Part shown: positions 11,475-25,629 of the stretch, piece after piece
How positions within the stretch are numbered: position 1 is the stretch's first letter
Layout: every line of letters starts with the position of its first letter
Source: Saccoglossus kowalevskii
Taxonomy: Eukaryota > Hemichordata > Enteropneusta > Harrimaniidae
Assembly: GCF_000003605.2 (NCBI RefSeq)
Contig: NW_003149768.1
Location: 437,979 to 501,978, forward strand
Direction: 5' to 3'
Length of the DNA: 64,000 bases
Position numbers and translations under genes: made by a program
Notes under the pieces: generated by a model
Seen by the model: only the letters and a program-made list of their open reading frames with translations
What the model was told of the DNA's origin: nothing
Database searches by the model: none

Positions 11475-12250
11475 AAGGGCGGTGGTCGTCGCTCAGCACG
11501 TGTTCGAATTTCATGTAAGTATGATGAATTTGTTTGCCCGTATCTGTAGATCGACTTAATTAGCTGATTACTAGCGAATTGTTGTGTTATATCTGTTATC
11601 GTTTAGGCCCATGCAAAGTTATGGACGGAACTTGGTTCAGTGATTTGGAACTAATTACGATATAACCGTCGCTATTCGGACTACTATTTCTGACAGTTGA
11701 TATTCGCAGTTACTAATGTAGTGAACAATTAATCAAAATATATGAAGTGTTCAGTACTTAGTGTGATTGGCTTTATGATTGAAGGTTACGCCTTATAGTC
11801 TTTTAACTGCGTTGTAATTGGTTAAGGTTTTGAAAATGAATAAAGTTGTTTTTAGTTGGTCTTGGCGAGTACACCAGTACAGACGTAGTCTTGACGCATT
11901 CTTGGGAGAGTCTTGGGTCATGATCAGCCTTGCGATAGTCTTGGGGACTTTTCCCCAGGGCGCTGTGTCTTATAGAGTGCTCGACTGACCGACGAAAGAC
12001 TGGCTATTGAAACGTATTTCGTTGTGTGTGTCTTATTTGACTGTAAGGTTTAAGTGACTTTCCCGATCCCGATACAAGTTTCAAGGGGACGCGATAGAGA
12101 GACGAGACGATATTCTCCCCCCTGACACGTGTGTAGAACCCCAGGCAGGAGAAATCCCCCGTGATATAAACAACCAATGTATTTTACACGCGTATGTAAG
12201 TCGCTATGAGTCGTATATCGACCAGGACGACAACCACCGCGCTTTATGTG
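11475..12250 (+). repeat. MITE-like inverted-repeat element split by an insertion
   Basis: The left arm AAGGGCGGTGGTCGTCGC lies at about 11475-11492. The right arm, GACGACAACCACCGCGC, lies at about 12227-12243. In copy 2 the same element is uninterrupted, with AGGTGGTCGTCGC at about 22621 and GCGACGACCACTGCCCTTT at about 22726. So an original element of about 120 bp was interrupted in copy 1 by the repeat at 11520-12170. Its interior carries the recurrent ACGCG...GTCGCTATGAGTC motif found elsewhere in this window. Confidence 0.6.
11520..12170 (+). mobile_element. About 600-bp interspersed element of unresolved class, copy 1
   Basis: This block is absent at the matching site of duplicon copy 2 but reappears in reverse orientation at about 27218-27808. 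Shared landmarks are TAGCTGATTACT near the start, ATGAATAAAGTTGTTTTTA or its equivalent in the middle, the AGTCTTGGGGACTTTTCCCC stretch, and a GTGTAGAACCCCAGGCAGGAG-like end before TGTGAT. No long frame is present. It could be a solo LTR or a non-autonomous DNA element; the ends do not give clean TG...CA or terminal inverted repeats, so I leave the class open. Confidence 0.65.
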
Positions 12251-14094
12251 GTCCAGCACCATTAAAATATTTACTCGACTAATTGAAGGCCTTCGAAATG
12301 GGTTTGAGACAATACGTAAAGTATACGTGCTCCAATGCTTGTGTAAGAAGTGTGGTGGCGATATCATGTGGGTAGTTTGATACTCGTAGGGCACAACAAA
12401 ACAATTATCCCGTCCCTTCGTTTTCAACTCAAGATATATCCCGCGAAACCAGTTTTATCATCATCCACATAATGAGGATTTGCTTTGTGAGGAAAAAATA
12501 TGTGTGTATGCCCGACAAACTCAATATTTAACAAATAACCCGTCATTTTCATCTGCTGTTTGCCATGATCGTATCGGATCGTATATTGAGATTATCTGGT
12601 GTATTTGGAAGTTGTCGACCTGATACTTCTAAAAGTGATTATTGTTCACGGGAGTGATGCCTTTCCTTCGTATATCTCCACTGAAATAAAAAAAAAATAT
12701 GAATTTTGTATCGTGCTTTTTGCAGTAATTTTGCCAAACGTTAATACATGAGTAGCAAACCTCAGTCCACAATCTGTTCATTTCGCGGTCTGAGAGCAAA
12801 CAAAAACGTTCACTTAAATACATCAATAGCGCCATCTTCGACGACTGTACCCATCATTTTGGAAATCACTCTAAACTGAGCGGCGATGCACACGATTTGA
12901 TTCACTCGTAACACACTTGTTTGTTTTCAAAAGGTAAGTATTCTTTTTATGTTATCAAAATTATTAAATTGTTTATTGCTGAATGATATTTCCAGTCTTT
13001 TTTAAATATTTGTCGGAGTATCGTATCACAATAAAACTGTCTGCAGTGGTTAGAGGTGTCTGCCTCACATCACGTCATCGGCGTTCAATTTGGTTTCAAG
13101 TTGTTGATATTCCGCGAAATAATGATCGCATTCTCTTGTGAGAGCCTTCGTATGAACAGGGAATTCCATGTCCGTAACTGGGCAACGTGACATTGTTCTG
13201 AGTAATAATTGAATGCAATATACAAAATCTACATACGCTTATTTATATATACGTAACATTATAATTTTTTATTGACGCAAATGCAACAGCTTTCTGATAT
13301 CATATTACACACTTTTACACTGTAATTGTATTTTTTTAAATGAAAGAGATATTTTCACTGCCCGTGTTTGTGTTATTACATACTACGTGCACAATGCGCA
13401 TTTTCACCAAATGTGTATATGTCAAAACAAATCTAATAGATTAGACTCCCTTCCCCATACAAGTTTTACATGTGAATGACGTTGGCTACAATATATGTAA
13501 ATGCTACTGTTAGCATATGTCAGTATAAATTCATTTGTGTACGTTTATATTCATGTTTTCCAATTAAATAATAACGATGTACTATAATTGAAATCCCGTT
13601 CAATCAACGACGAACTAGATTAATTGAGTTCTGCTTTCATCTGAAATATGAAAATTAAAACTAATATAATTGAATTGTTCGCTATGTAAAATTAGGGATT
13701 AGAAGTTAAAAACAATATATGCAAGGTAATACGACAATTATGCAAATTATTGTTTTGCTTCACCTACTTGTTTCAGCTATTTTAATAGAATGACGTAACT
13801 TTGACTCAAAAATTTTGTTGTATGCCTTCCTTTAGTCAAAGATATTCATATACTGCAAAAATATGTTTTACGGTCATTTTACCTTCGAAAGGTTTCTTTT
13901 CGAAGTTCTCCATTTCTGTTCAAATTTTAACGACCTCAGAATATGCAGTTATATTTAAAGTATTCATATCACGTCATACCTTCCTTTACTACAATTCTAC
14001 TTTACAGTGTTTAAATAAATCACTCTCTCATCCCCGTATGGTTTCAGTGAAATCTGTGAACACATTGATGTACAACCCTGACTGTAGACAGGTA

Positions 14095-14480
14095 TAAAAT
14101 ACTTACCGGTAAAATGGGACGGGGCAAATAGTGATTGTATCATAGACACACATTTTAGGTTGAAAGTCTATTGGAAATATATGTTTATGTTTTCTCGTGA
14201 AGATTATTCAGGCATTTATAGAACGCGCACATCTGCACAGAATATATAATTCTAGTTAAGCCGTCGATACAATGTGTGCAGTCTAGTCGTAAACATTATG
14301 AGATCATGTGGTGCGTTTTGTCACGATACGTGTGACCATTGTAAGTGTAGATTATTGTGGGAGTGATTTGAAGAGAGTATTGTAGTGTGAAGTTCACAAT
14401 CTCAATCTATCAATAGACATGCTTAACTTCAGTATGTGTTATTATAACACGAGGAATTGTGTTTGTTAATTGAAACACAT
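14095..14480 (+). repeat. Dispersed repeat family A, copy in duplicon 1
   Basis: This matches 2665-3070 over almost its whole length (ACCGGTAAAATGGGACGGGG, GAAGATTATTCAGGCATTTA, TAAGCCGTCGATACA). In duplicon 2 only the first bases remain (CACCGGTGAGATGGGAC at about 24530), joined directly to sequence equivalent to 14561. That shows a later deletion of about 450 bp there. Confidence 0.75.
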
Positions 14481-15281
14481 CCTTTTCTTTTATTGGGTGT
14501 TTGTAGCTAGAATTGGCACAGAGTTTTGTCTCGTGCATCGCATTATTTATTCTGTCATCACGTGCTGTATATTTTCAAAAAGAAATCCAAATTTATGAAT
14601 GCATTTAACGAGTCATGTAAACAACAAAATGGACATGTCCTTTTTCCCACATAAAATATACAATAAACAGCCGTTGACCATATATCCCGCTATGAGTGCA
14701 TCCAATACGCCTATGGACGTCGTTGTCCTTGTACATTTGCATATGGGAATTGCGGCAGGTGGACGATGTATTAGAGTTGCATAATGTGAATATATTCAGA
14801 ATGTATTTCAAAACATGATTTGTCCCACGACTGTTTCAATGTAGCTAATTCACAAGAAATTAGGTTACTCGTATTCATTACAACAATTTGATTGGCTGAA
14901 AATTATACAATTAGCGACAGACATTGTACACGTGTGTTAACCGTCATTTAAATTGATACACTGTATGTAATGTATACCCAACCACGATTGACAGGAATAC
15001 GTAAAAAGTAGAAAAGGGATTGAAGGGTTTGGATAATGAACATAGGGATGTAATTAATGCCATCGTATAGTAAACACACAAATACATCACACAATGCAAT
15101 TATAACTAACCAAAGTCATCCCACTATGTGTATGCACGCGTTGTTTACGTCAATACCAAACATTACGCGTTGTATATGTCATTTGGAATCCACGTAGAAC
15201 ACGACACGCCGTTGTATATATCACAGGAACACGTTGCTGGTTTTATCTGTTCCGTATATGTGTAATCTCCATAATCATGGT

Positions 15282-15785
15282 ATACCGATTAGAACCGTGT
15301 GACTGCTCTCCCTGAAAGGCTACTGGTTTGATGTAACATGATCGCTACGTAACGCAACACATTAATTATAACAAAGGTTTCCCGCCAGTTTCACAGTTAA
15401 ATATTCCCGATGATTCGCTTTCCATATTCGCTTATTTACATTGAGTAACCACCCACGCGAATTCGTCTGTTATGTTCTTACTTTTCAATTGTCGTTCACG
15501 AATTTAGTAATATTTGATGAATTGTTTCAGCTGACTGACCACGTTAATGCCACACATTGTAAATACAACTTGGAATTCAATCAGTACCATCTTTATATAT
15601 GCTAAATGGTAAGACCGAGAACGTGTGTGGTCGGTTGCCGAATTAAGACATTAATCCCAGAAACTCAATCTTAGTATATGTTCATGTTTCAAGGGTGTCT
15701 TCAAATGTAAATGACCCACCAGACTAGTATTACAAAATGTCAGCCACCCGCTCCCCCTGTGTACAATTTTTTAAAAATATCAATT
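15282..15785. other. About 500-bp segment present only in duplicon 1
   Basis: In duplicon 2 the flanks meet directly at about 25200 (TATACCGAATTCTGAATG), whereas here they are separated by roughly 500 bases. No terminal repeats or coding signal mark the block, so it may be a loss in copy 2 or an insertion in copy 1. Confidence 0.55.
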
Positions 15786-18700
15786 TCTGAATGTAAAAAA
15801 ATGGCAATCAAATTAACTGAGTAAATATATGGCTTACTTTCTAGAATTGCCATGTCAACTGAATTATCTCTTATTGTGTTGGTTCTTTCAGTTTCAGATT
15901 TCATCTCAAATACATACTCTGAGTGCACCCGCTAGCAACGTTGCCTATGTAACGTAATTGAGTGCAACAATCGTCGTTCACAGTGTCGTTTCGGCTTTGA
16001 TCTGTCATCCGCCATCTTTTAGAGGTTCGCTATTTGAACGACCTTGCTTATCGATGTTTACGTCATACAGGTACTTTATCACTAGAGGGCGACATTTTAC
16101 CACTACAATGTTATCAAAGATCTATTCTAGATGATCCAATAATGTCACATTCATGAAATTGAAATACTGGGTTTGATCATGTTTTGTAGATCGTATTTTG
16201 GACACTTTAGTCACAACAATCTCAAATTTATTGTAGTGTCTTGTGCCTCTAAGAAACTCGTTAAGATAAGGCCAAATGCTGTTGTTAAATCTGCATTATT
16301 TTACGCGTATTACACTTATATTCATTCCATAAACATTGTTTATTGAATTAAAAGTTTACATTTACATATTTTGTACATTCACTTGTACACAATGTGTACA
16401 TTGTATTCTACGGGCACAGCGCTCAGTTTTACTCTTTAAAATTTTAACCCAGTTACCTTAATAATATACCACCACAACCGAATACACGGTATGGCGTCCT
16501 ATCGGATGAGATCATATAAACTCTCGGTACCATGTGATGTGTTTGTATTTGGTGAACGTTATATACACATCTATCGTCATTACATTGTGTAGCATATGAA
16601 GGTTGCTTTCACTCATGTTAGACCTCGTAACAGCTGGGTTTTTAGATCTGTAATCGAGCTCTTTATCAGTTGATCTCAGTAATAAAAAAATAAACGTTGA
16701 TGTGACTTTCATTGTTTTAAATACGTTGTGCCAAGTGACAGTTCTGGACATGGTAGACTCACCTAGCATATGTATACAAACGCAGTGGAAAACCAGTGCT
16801 TATTGCAAATTCAAGGGCAAATTATTCGTGTAGTATTTTTTTCTCAGAAACAACTTTCTCACAAAATTGAGATATTTATATCTTTTCATCATGTTGACTA
16901 TCACGGTAACAATAATGAACAACGTCCATGTAATCTGATATTGTCATTAATAGCATTGGCACACAAACACACTAACGGTGTGGTATACAGTGGACAATGT
17001 TTGGTATTATTGATCAAAAAAACTAATTAAAAATAGTTAGACGTTCTAGAGTTGAATAATTTCTTAGATCAGTCATTACCAAATATAATATATTTATCAG
17101 TCATAGTTTTTATCGATTTTGATTGATGAGGCTCTGATGTACAATACCAATTACGATGATATTCTCTAAAAATACCTGCGTTTAAAAATTTGTACTTAAA
17201 TTATATAATTTTTCTCTAAAATTGATAATCTAAATTACAAATATTGAGCCACTGGCAAAGAGCTTTATTTCATCCTGTTCATTTTGTTTTTTTGGTAATT
17301 CAAATATTACGTGTTTATCGCGTAACAAATGTTCGAGACCAGAAGCACGTGACGGAGCAATCGAGATAACAATTTTACTCATATAAACCCTTTTACTCCG
17401 ATCAGGAAAAAAACTTTTTTTTTCTTGTTGTTCTCAGAGTTAATAATTCGGCGCAAGTCAAAATTCCTTTCCTAATCTACAAATGGACAGGCAAGTTGTA
17501 ACATTTTATCTATAAATTTAAGCATTTTATCGGATACTCTCATTGCAGATACAATTATTGTAATTAGGAGTACATCTACACAACATAGGTGTAGTACATT
17601 TTTATTAAGTACATAGAATTATAATCGCTGGACACGAAAGCTTCACTGTTAATGTCACATTTTCGCTATGGCACCACCCGATACGTCTCACTGCAATAGC
17701 TTTATGACGCAGCGAATATGATTTGCAAATAGAATTAGCATTTTACCTTGTCCTGTAATGATTACAAAGATCGTAACTTGATGGTATCAAAGTAGATGTC
17801 ATGTCTCTGCTTGTTATAGTTGTTAAAATGAATCTATAAATTGAGTGAATGCAGTCTTTCTAAACTTGAGTGAAACTACCAAACCAAACGCCCCATCTCT
17901 GCTAAAGTTATTTTAGACTATGATCATTATATACCCCGTTATATAGTGCATATTCGCACATGTACAAGCTGTAACATCAGTAGTGTTTTTTTAAATAAAT
18001 ACTATAAATCTGAAATACAAACATGAAGAAATAAACAATTGGGTAATCCCAAAATGCAATCGCAACGCTTCGTTGGCATCCTGCTTACAATGAGGGCCGA
18101 TATGATTAAACCATGCATAACTATCATCTGCCTTCACAAACTAGAAGGTTTTAGGAGGAGTGAGTAACGCATCATAGGAAATTACAGTACGATAACACTA
18201 GATCAGAAGACCCCGATTCAACTTTTGCCTTTTCATGTTTCACCATTTATAAGCTGACACTAGTTATTACTCTTACAGTGACTTGATAAAGGTCATTCGT
18301 CTGTTGTGTGACGTCTTGCATACTGATCAACTAGTTTGTCATAGAGGGATGTTCCTGACATATAGTAAACGTAGCGTTGACTTAAAATATATGTTTTCAA
18401 TTTCTTTGTGGTAAAAAACAGAAAGAAGGCTTAATGGAATATTTTAATAAATAAACTGGATATGGGTGGAGTTGATGCCGCATTAAAAGTAATCCAACAA
18501 CTTGGATTTTGAACAAGAAATCAATGAAAGATGTTTTTTGATATAATTCACACTTATTTGTATCTAAAGGCAATTTATAATAACATAAGCAACGGTTTTC
18601 GAAAACATGTTTTATTGTTATTAGTTGTTATTCATTATTCAAGTCAAAACTAAAACAACAACTAAATAGATTTAAATTGAAACTTTCTTGTATGATCCAT

Positions 18701-21700
18701 CTATGAAAGTTATTAATTTTCTGGTGTAGCTGGCTGAAAGAAGATATGGAATATGTCATTCGTTTCAAAACTTTAACTTTCGGAGGTTTAGGTGTTAAGT
18801 TTCATAATTTTTTTTATTTACTTAGCTGACATGAAGACATTTGAATTTAAATTCTCTGGTATGGTGAGTCTATATTGTTTGAGCTACAAAACTCATAAAT
18901 CATACAAAATTTCAGTAAAATATATAGATATCTGTTTTGATGTCTAACGGTAATTTCTACCAGTCATATTTTTTATGGATTGTGATCGTATTAAAGGTTT
19001 TTTGTGGCGTTTGTCACATGAGTTAACAATACCTTTAATGGAATTGAGTCACAAACCGTGAACATTATATTGAGGCTAAAAGAAAACTATTTTTGCAGTT
19101 TTATATATATTTACAAATATATATGGACTATGTCTAGCAGTGTTTGATAAGGGTAATTGTTACACAAGTTACAGCAATGTAACACCGTTTCAACAAAAGT
19201 AGGAACATACATTCATAAGCATACGGAGACACATTTCATCTGAAAATCTGGTGGAGTTCTCTACTCTTTTTATTTTCGATTATGCATAAATTGCGAATAA
19301 TACATGCATTTATGGCCCCCAAAACGTAACAAGAGGTCATCATCAAACATTAAAAAGTATGCCATGGCCAGGTAGTCCCTGGTTACATTGGCTTTCTTGT
19401 TAAAGATTCGGGACACAAATAGTTCGGAAATTCGTAACTTTCTCAAAGAACGCTGTCATCGTTTAAGATTGCACACATCTATTTACCTGTGCGAAATAAC
19501 ATGTCAGTAGCCATTCAGCGTCACATCTGGTGATTTTCTGCAGATACAGACCGATCAGGTGATTGGCAACACGAATAGCCAATCAGTGACAGCTGCAAAG
19601 CTGGTAATTGTTTTTAGTAATAGGAGATACCACGATGTTACCGCCCATAATTCTTATCTACATGTGTGGTTCTGAGTGTGCGTGGTCAGTGTCAACACAA
19701 GGTAGAAATTAGAAGAGTATTTGTTGATAAGGAAATTAAGCTGATTGTTCTGTACATGCACCACTGTTTTAACAAAGCAAAATGATATTTCTATAATTCA
19801 ATAACAATTAAGTTTTGATCAGACAATTCTTCAGTAATTGGAAAGAACCATGACCTAACCACGAACCATCGGGTAATTGAGTCAGTATACGCCCCGGAAA
19901 AAATCCTTTTAACCCATGGTGTTACCTATACATATACGTGGAGAAACTGTATATGTACCATTGTTTTAACAAAGCAAAATTATATTTCCATAATTCCATA
20001 ACAATTAAGTTGGAAAGACTTATTAAAATTATCATAATCTGTGTCGATATAATTTACTTACAACATGTGGTATATCATTGATATCGATCGGTAGTTATTA
20101 TGGTACACGTATGTAAAAAACAAACAACATGCAGCACTGAGTTGGTATATCTATTATAGTTCTTAATTGTTTAGGGAACGGAAGGGAATTGTAATCTCTT
20201 GTGATAACAACTAGTAGCCAAGGCCTTCCTAAGATTGTGCTCGTAACTTAGTAATGTGCTAGATAACTTGTTTCTGCATTTGCAAAGGCTATAACCTATA
20301 TTTCTTTCTTGTGCAGGTCTCTTTTTTACAACATTGATTGATAATATTACATGAATTAACGATTCTGTGTACTGAGAAAACGTTGACATACGGTGTTTGT
20401 GAAGCGTCCCAAATCTATATTTTGCTTTCTTTCGCTTTCAAAACTGATAGAGACACCACAAAACAAATCAGGTATAGCACGCGTGTTCACAACACGATTG
20501 TCTTACTTGAATATAAGTTAAACTATGGTGCATTATCATTAGTTGGTTTTGCCTAGTACTGCGAATAAATGATACTTGATTTTTGATTTTGTTTAAAATT
20601 GTTGGTGTTTTGGTCCGAACTCATTTCCAGAAAATATTCATCGAAGTGTAATGAGCTTTCACTCTGATATGTTTAAACAAGGCGGAAGCTCGACATGCAC
20701 GCAGAAAATAAGACCCATGCCCTATACTTCGACTCATGTGTGCTTATTAATACATACATACTTCACCATTTGCTCACCAGGAATGTGTTTATTTACTCAC
20801 TTTAGGTAATGGAATATATGATCATTTTAGTTCTATTCAAATAATAATGGAAACACTCGTGCTAGCAGATTAGCGTCATAGACAGCTGCCACCGTGACGT
20901 TATTGTTCTTTCCGTCCATTTCTGTCCCCCCTCCCCTCAATCGTAGCAATATATGCGGCCTGATGTACTGCGTGTGATTGTTTTTTCGCAGGTAGGGAGT
21001 TGAATTAACACAGTTGTTGAGTCTCAACAGATTATATTAAAATGTATTCTACGTTGCATAGCAGATTATTCAAACCAAGAATGGTGTGGATTATTAAATA
21101 ATTCATGCTAACCCTCTCCCCGGAGATGACGGGTATAAGACAAATAGGAACAAAGTATTAAGCGTTGAACACGGGAGGAACGAAATTAAACTGCAACGAC
21201 GTGTCCTAAACTAGCCCGGAGCTGAATATTATTAGCTCTGGGTCGAGTTTTGCACTTTGCACGTAATATTCCTGTACTAAGTGCAACAAGGTATTTGTGA
21301 CTTTACTAAGTTGGTCATACTGAACATGAATATGCTGTATATGTATGTTACGTCAGAAATTTGACTTACATATGTCCATCCAGAAACAGTGACATAAATT
21401 TTCACCCAAACTCCGTGTTTTTGTTTTCACATTAAATTTCGTCATACGGTATATTTCGAACTCTCTTTTGTGGAGAGCGTTGTAAAGTGAGCACCTGTCT
21501 ACAGTGTCAATGCACTTTTTGCATGTCGCGCGTTTGTGTGTTCAAATTTGCTTAAAGGAATAATAATACTTTTCACTATAATATATTAACCAGGGTATGA
21601 TATAGTAACTCCATACTCAGGGAAAACACACGTTCTTCTTTTCTCAAAAAAAAGTTCGTTTTCCTATTTTTGCAAATACCAATAATTATAAAAATTATTA

Positions 21701-22618
21701 AAAGTAGGTACCCTTCTGTTTTTCTTGGAGACTACCAAGTGGTTCTTATTCCTTAGACAAAACTACCTGCAATCAAACTGACTTTCAGAAACACACAAGG
21801 TCTCCTAACTTGCATTGCACTCTCAATTAATTTATTTAATCGTCATCGAGTACTGCATCTTAGTCTGTGACATCCTGTAACCATATGCCGTGTTACTGAC
21901 TTAAAATAACAGAAAAAAATGATTCCAAGTGTTCCAAAGAGTAAAAAAAAGTACAAGAGAGCTGAAACGTATTTATCTAATGAGTGCTACTGAAGATAAC
22001 GAGGTTGAACAAATTGGAGAATAGTATAGAAATATTGACCAAATCCAAGGCCTGAATTTGCCTCGGTCAATAAAGCTTTCTGTAAATCTGTATATTGACC
22101 ATAGCCAGGGTTAATATTTGTATAATATTTTGCTATTAGATTGTGAATTTTTTCAAATTATTTTAACAATTTATTGATGTACACTGAAATCTCTTCGTTC
22201 TGATAAAGTGTCTGGACTTTTATACAGATCACGTGACATCAAACACTGAACAAGTTATCCGAGCTAAGAAGAAACCACAATAAGTTGGGTTTGGAACGCA
22301 AGTGGTGTTATGATTCGTGACCGAAATAAGTAATACATGCCAGGCTAGGCAAACAAATTACAAGTGTTCGAAAGTTAACATTGTAGAACTTACGCAATAA
22401 AGTCTTATTTTCTATAACGTTCGCCTTATTTCAAAAACATGTCTATTTGTAGACGTGGTTTAAAAAAAACGTATATAAAATATGTAAAAATACTATAACA
22501 CACCATTTACGAACACTGCGATAGTGCGGTAATATCTGCTATCTGCAATTACATTTCGATCGTTGGCTTCGTGTTTGTTCGTGTTAGATCGAGAATATGT
22601 ATTAATTCATCATTATTG

Positions 22619-22742
22619 GGAGGTGGTCGTCGCACAACGAGTGGACTTCGAATTTCATGTAAACACTCAATGTATATAGCATGCGTGTGCACGTCGCAAG
22701 GACTCATATATCGAACACGACGCAGCGCGACGACCACTGCCC
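22619..22742 (+). repeat. Uninterrupted MITE-like inverted-repeat element
   Basis: The arms GGAGGTGGTCGTCGC and GCGACGACCACTGCC enclose about 95 bases that include GCACGTCGCAAGGACTC and ATATCGAACACGACGC. This is the empty-site counterpart of the interrupted copy at 11475-12250. Confidence 0.6.
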
Positions 22743-25629
22743 TTTAAGTAGACCAGCCCAACCAAATTGTTTAGAGAATTAAGTGAAGGCCTTCGAAATA
22801 GGTTTTAGACAATCCGTAAATTATACGTGTTCCAAAGCTTGTTTAAGAAGTGTGGTGGCGCAAAATTCAACGTATATCCCGCGAAACCCCAGTTTCATCG
22901 TCATACACATAATAAGGATTTTCTTTCAGGAAAGAAGAGCAGTTTGCAATGCCAATATGTGTGTATGCCCGACGAACTAAATATTTGAAGTCATCGTCGG
23001 CTATAGTTTGCCTTAAATTTGTATCAAGTACGCTTTGCCAGTCATTGTCATTTCATCTCCATAACGCGACGTTGGAGGACGCACTTCTAAAACGTCAGCT
23101 GTGTGTTGTATGTCGGACCGAATATTGAGATTATTCGGTGTATTTGGGAAGTTCATCTAAAACTGGTAATTGTTTAGCGGGTGATGTCTTCCCTCGTATA
23201 CCTCCGATCAAACGTAAAAACAAGATTTTTCAATTGTGCTTTTTGTAGTAATTCTGCCAAACTTTACTGCATGGGTAACGGGTAGCAAAGCTCAGACCAC
23301 AATCTGTTCCGAGTCCTTTAGTGGCCTGAGAGCAAACAATAATGTTCACTTTTCGTACATCAATAGCGCCATCTGCGACGAGTTTACCCGTCATTTGGAA
23401 ATCACACTAAACTGAGCGGCGAGGAACAGGACTTGATTCTCTCGTAACACACTTGTTTTCAAGAAGTAAGTATCATATTTATATTATCAATTATTTAAAA
23501 ACAGTGATTCATTTTGCAAATTATACGAAGTTTACTAATTAGTAAACTGTCTGCAGTGTTTGTGGTGTTTGTCTCACGTCACGTCATCGGCGTTCAATTT
23601 GGTTTCAAGTTTTTGATATTCAGCGAAACGATGAGCCCTTGTAACTCCAGAGCCAGGGTCATGTGACCTTGATCTTAGTTATAAATAAATGAAATATACA
23701 AAATCTACATACGCGTATTTATATTTACGTGAGATTGTTATTTTTTATTAACGCAAATGCAACAGCTTTCTGATATCACATTACATACATATATACTGTA
23801 ATTTTATTTACACAAAATAAATAAAATGAAGAGATATCTCACTGCCCTTGAATGCATATTTTTACTTCGTTATATTTATTCAATTTGTTATATGTCAAAT
23901 AAGATATAATAGATATGACTTTCCCATACACGCTTAAATGTGTTTATTGTACAAAAAATGACATTGGCCACTGTTAGCATATGTCAGTATATATTCACTT
24001 GTGTACGTATATATTCATGTTTTTCAATTAAATAATAACGATGTACTATAATTGAAATCCCGTTCAATCAACGGCGACCTAGATTATTTGAGTTCTGCTT
24101 ACATCTGAAATATGAAAATTAAAACTAGTATGATTGTTCGAATTTGATGTTGATGACGCGCTATATTAAATTAGGGATTAGAAGTTAAAAACAATATGTG
24201 CGTTGTAATACGACATTTATGTAAATTATTGTTTTGCTTCACCTAGTTGTTTCTGCTATTTTTATAGAATGACGTCACTTTGCTTCAAACATTCTTTTTG
24301 TATGCTTTTTTATTCAAAGATTGTTATGCATTGCAAAAATATGTTTTTACGGTCATTTTCCATTCGAAAGCTTTCTTTTCGAATTTCTCCAGTTTAGTTC
24401 AAATTTTAACAACTTTAGAATAAGCAGTTATATTTAAATTATTTATATTACGTCATGGTTTGGTTCATTTCAGTAAACTCAGCGAACACTTAGATATACA
24501 ATCCTGACTATAGACAGAAAAAAAAACACACCGGTGAGATGGGACGTGCTGTATATTTTTAAAAAGAATTCCAAATTTATGGGGGCATTTAACGAGTCAC
24601 GTAATCAAGAAAATGGCCATATTCAGAATTGTTTGTCGTTGTCCTTATACATTTGCATATGGGAATTGCGGCAGGTGGACAATATATTAGAGTTGCATAA
24701 TGATGAATATATTTAGGGTGTATTTCAAAACATGATTTGCACCACTACTCTTTCAAATTGGCTAATTCACAAGAAATTAAGTTACTCGTATTCACTACAA
24801 CAATTTGATGAAAACTATACAATTCGCGACAGACATTGTACACGTGTGTTAACCGTCATTTAAATTTATACACTGTATGCAATGTGTACCCAACCATGAC
24901 TGGCACTAATACGTAAATGTAGGAAAGGGATTGAACTCAGTGTTTGGATAATGAACATAGGGATGTAATTTATGTCATCGTATAGTAAACACACGAATAC
25001 ATCCCAGAATGCAATTATGAATAACCAACGTCATCATATGTGTGTGCACGCGTTGTTTACGTCAAGATGAAACACGACGCGTTGTATACGTCACATGGAA
25101 TCCACGTAGAACACGACACGCCGTTGTATATATCACACGAACACGTTGCTGGTGTTATCTGTTCCGTATATTTGTAATCTACATAATCATAGTATACCGA
25201 ATTCTGAATGTAGATAAAAATCAAATTAACTGTGTAAATATGAGGCTCTCTTTTTAGAATTACCCTGTCAACTAAATCATCTCTTATGATTGTGTTGGTT
25301 CCTTCAGTTTCTGATTTCATCTCAAATACATACTCTGAGTGCACCCGCTAGCAACGTTACCTCTGTAACGTAAATGAGTGCAAAATTCGTCGTTCACAGT
25401 GTCGTTTCGGCTTGATCTTTAATCTTTTGGAGGTTTGCTATTTGAACGACTTTGCTTGCCGATTTTACGTCATACAGGAACTATATCGCTAGAGGACGAC
25501 ATTTTCCCACTACGATGTTATCAAAGATCTTTTCTTGATGATCCAATAATCTCACATTTGTGAAATTAAATTACTAGGTTTGAATTTGTTACGTAGATCG
25601 TAGTTTGGAGACTTTAGTCACAGCAATTT

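Larger units (their letters stand above)
10713..21677 (+). repeat. Tandem segmental duplication, copy 1 (about 11.0 kb)
   Basis: Long stretches align head to tail with 21815-32196. Anchor pairs by eye are 12697/23222, 14561/24546, 16756/26710, 18001/28561, 20173/30572 and 21541/32061. Identity is roughly 90% in aligned blocks. The changing offset (about 11.1, 10.5, 10.0, 10.0, 10.6, 10.4 and 10.5 kb) shows that insertions and deletions came after duplication. Copy-1-specific material includes a repeat insertion at about 11520-12170, about 500 bp at 15282-15785, and most of a family A repeat at 14116-14560. No confident gene lies inside. Weak shared frames and a shared GTAAGT site at 12936 leave room for a duplicated multi-exon gene with tiny exons. 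Confidence 0.9.

Noticed and set aside
15740-25344. Paired minus frames at 15740-15928 and 25057-25344 beginning MHSEYVFEMKSETE
   Set aside because: Both lie in the tandem duplication, so similarity is expected. An in-frame 3-bp difference is suggestive, but no splice sites or motif support a gene, and part overlaps the recurrent DNA motif.
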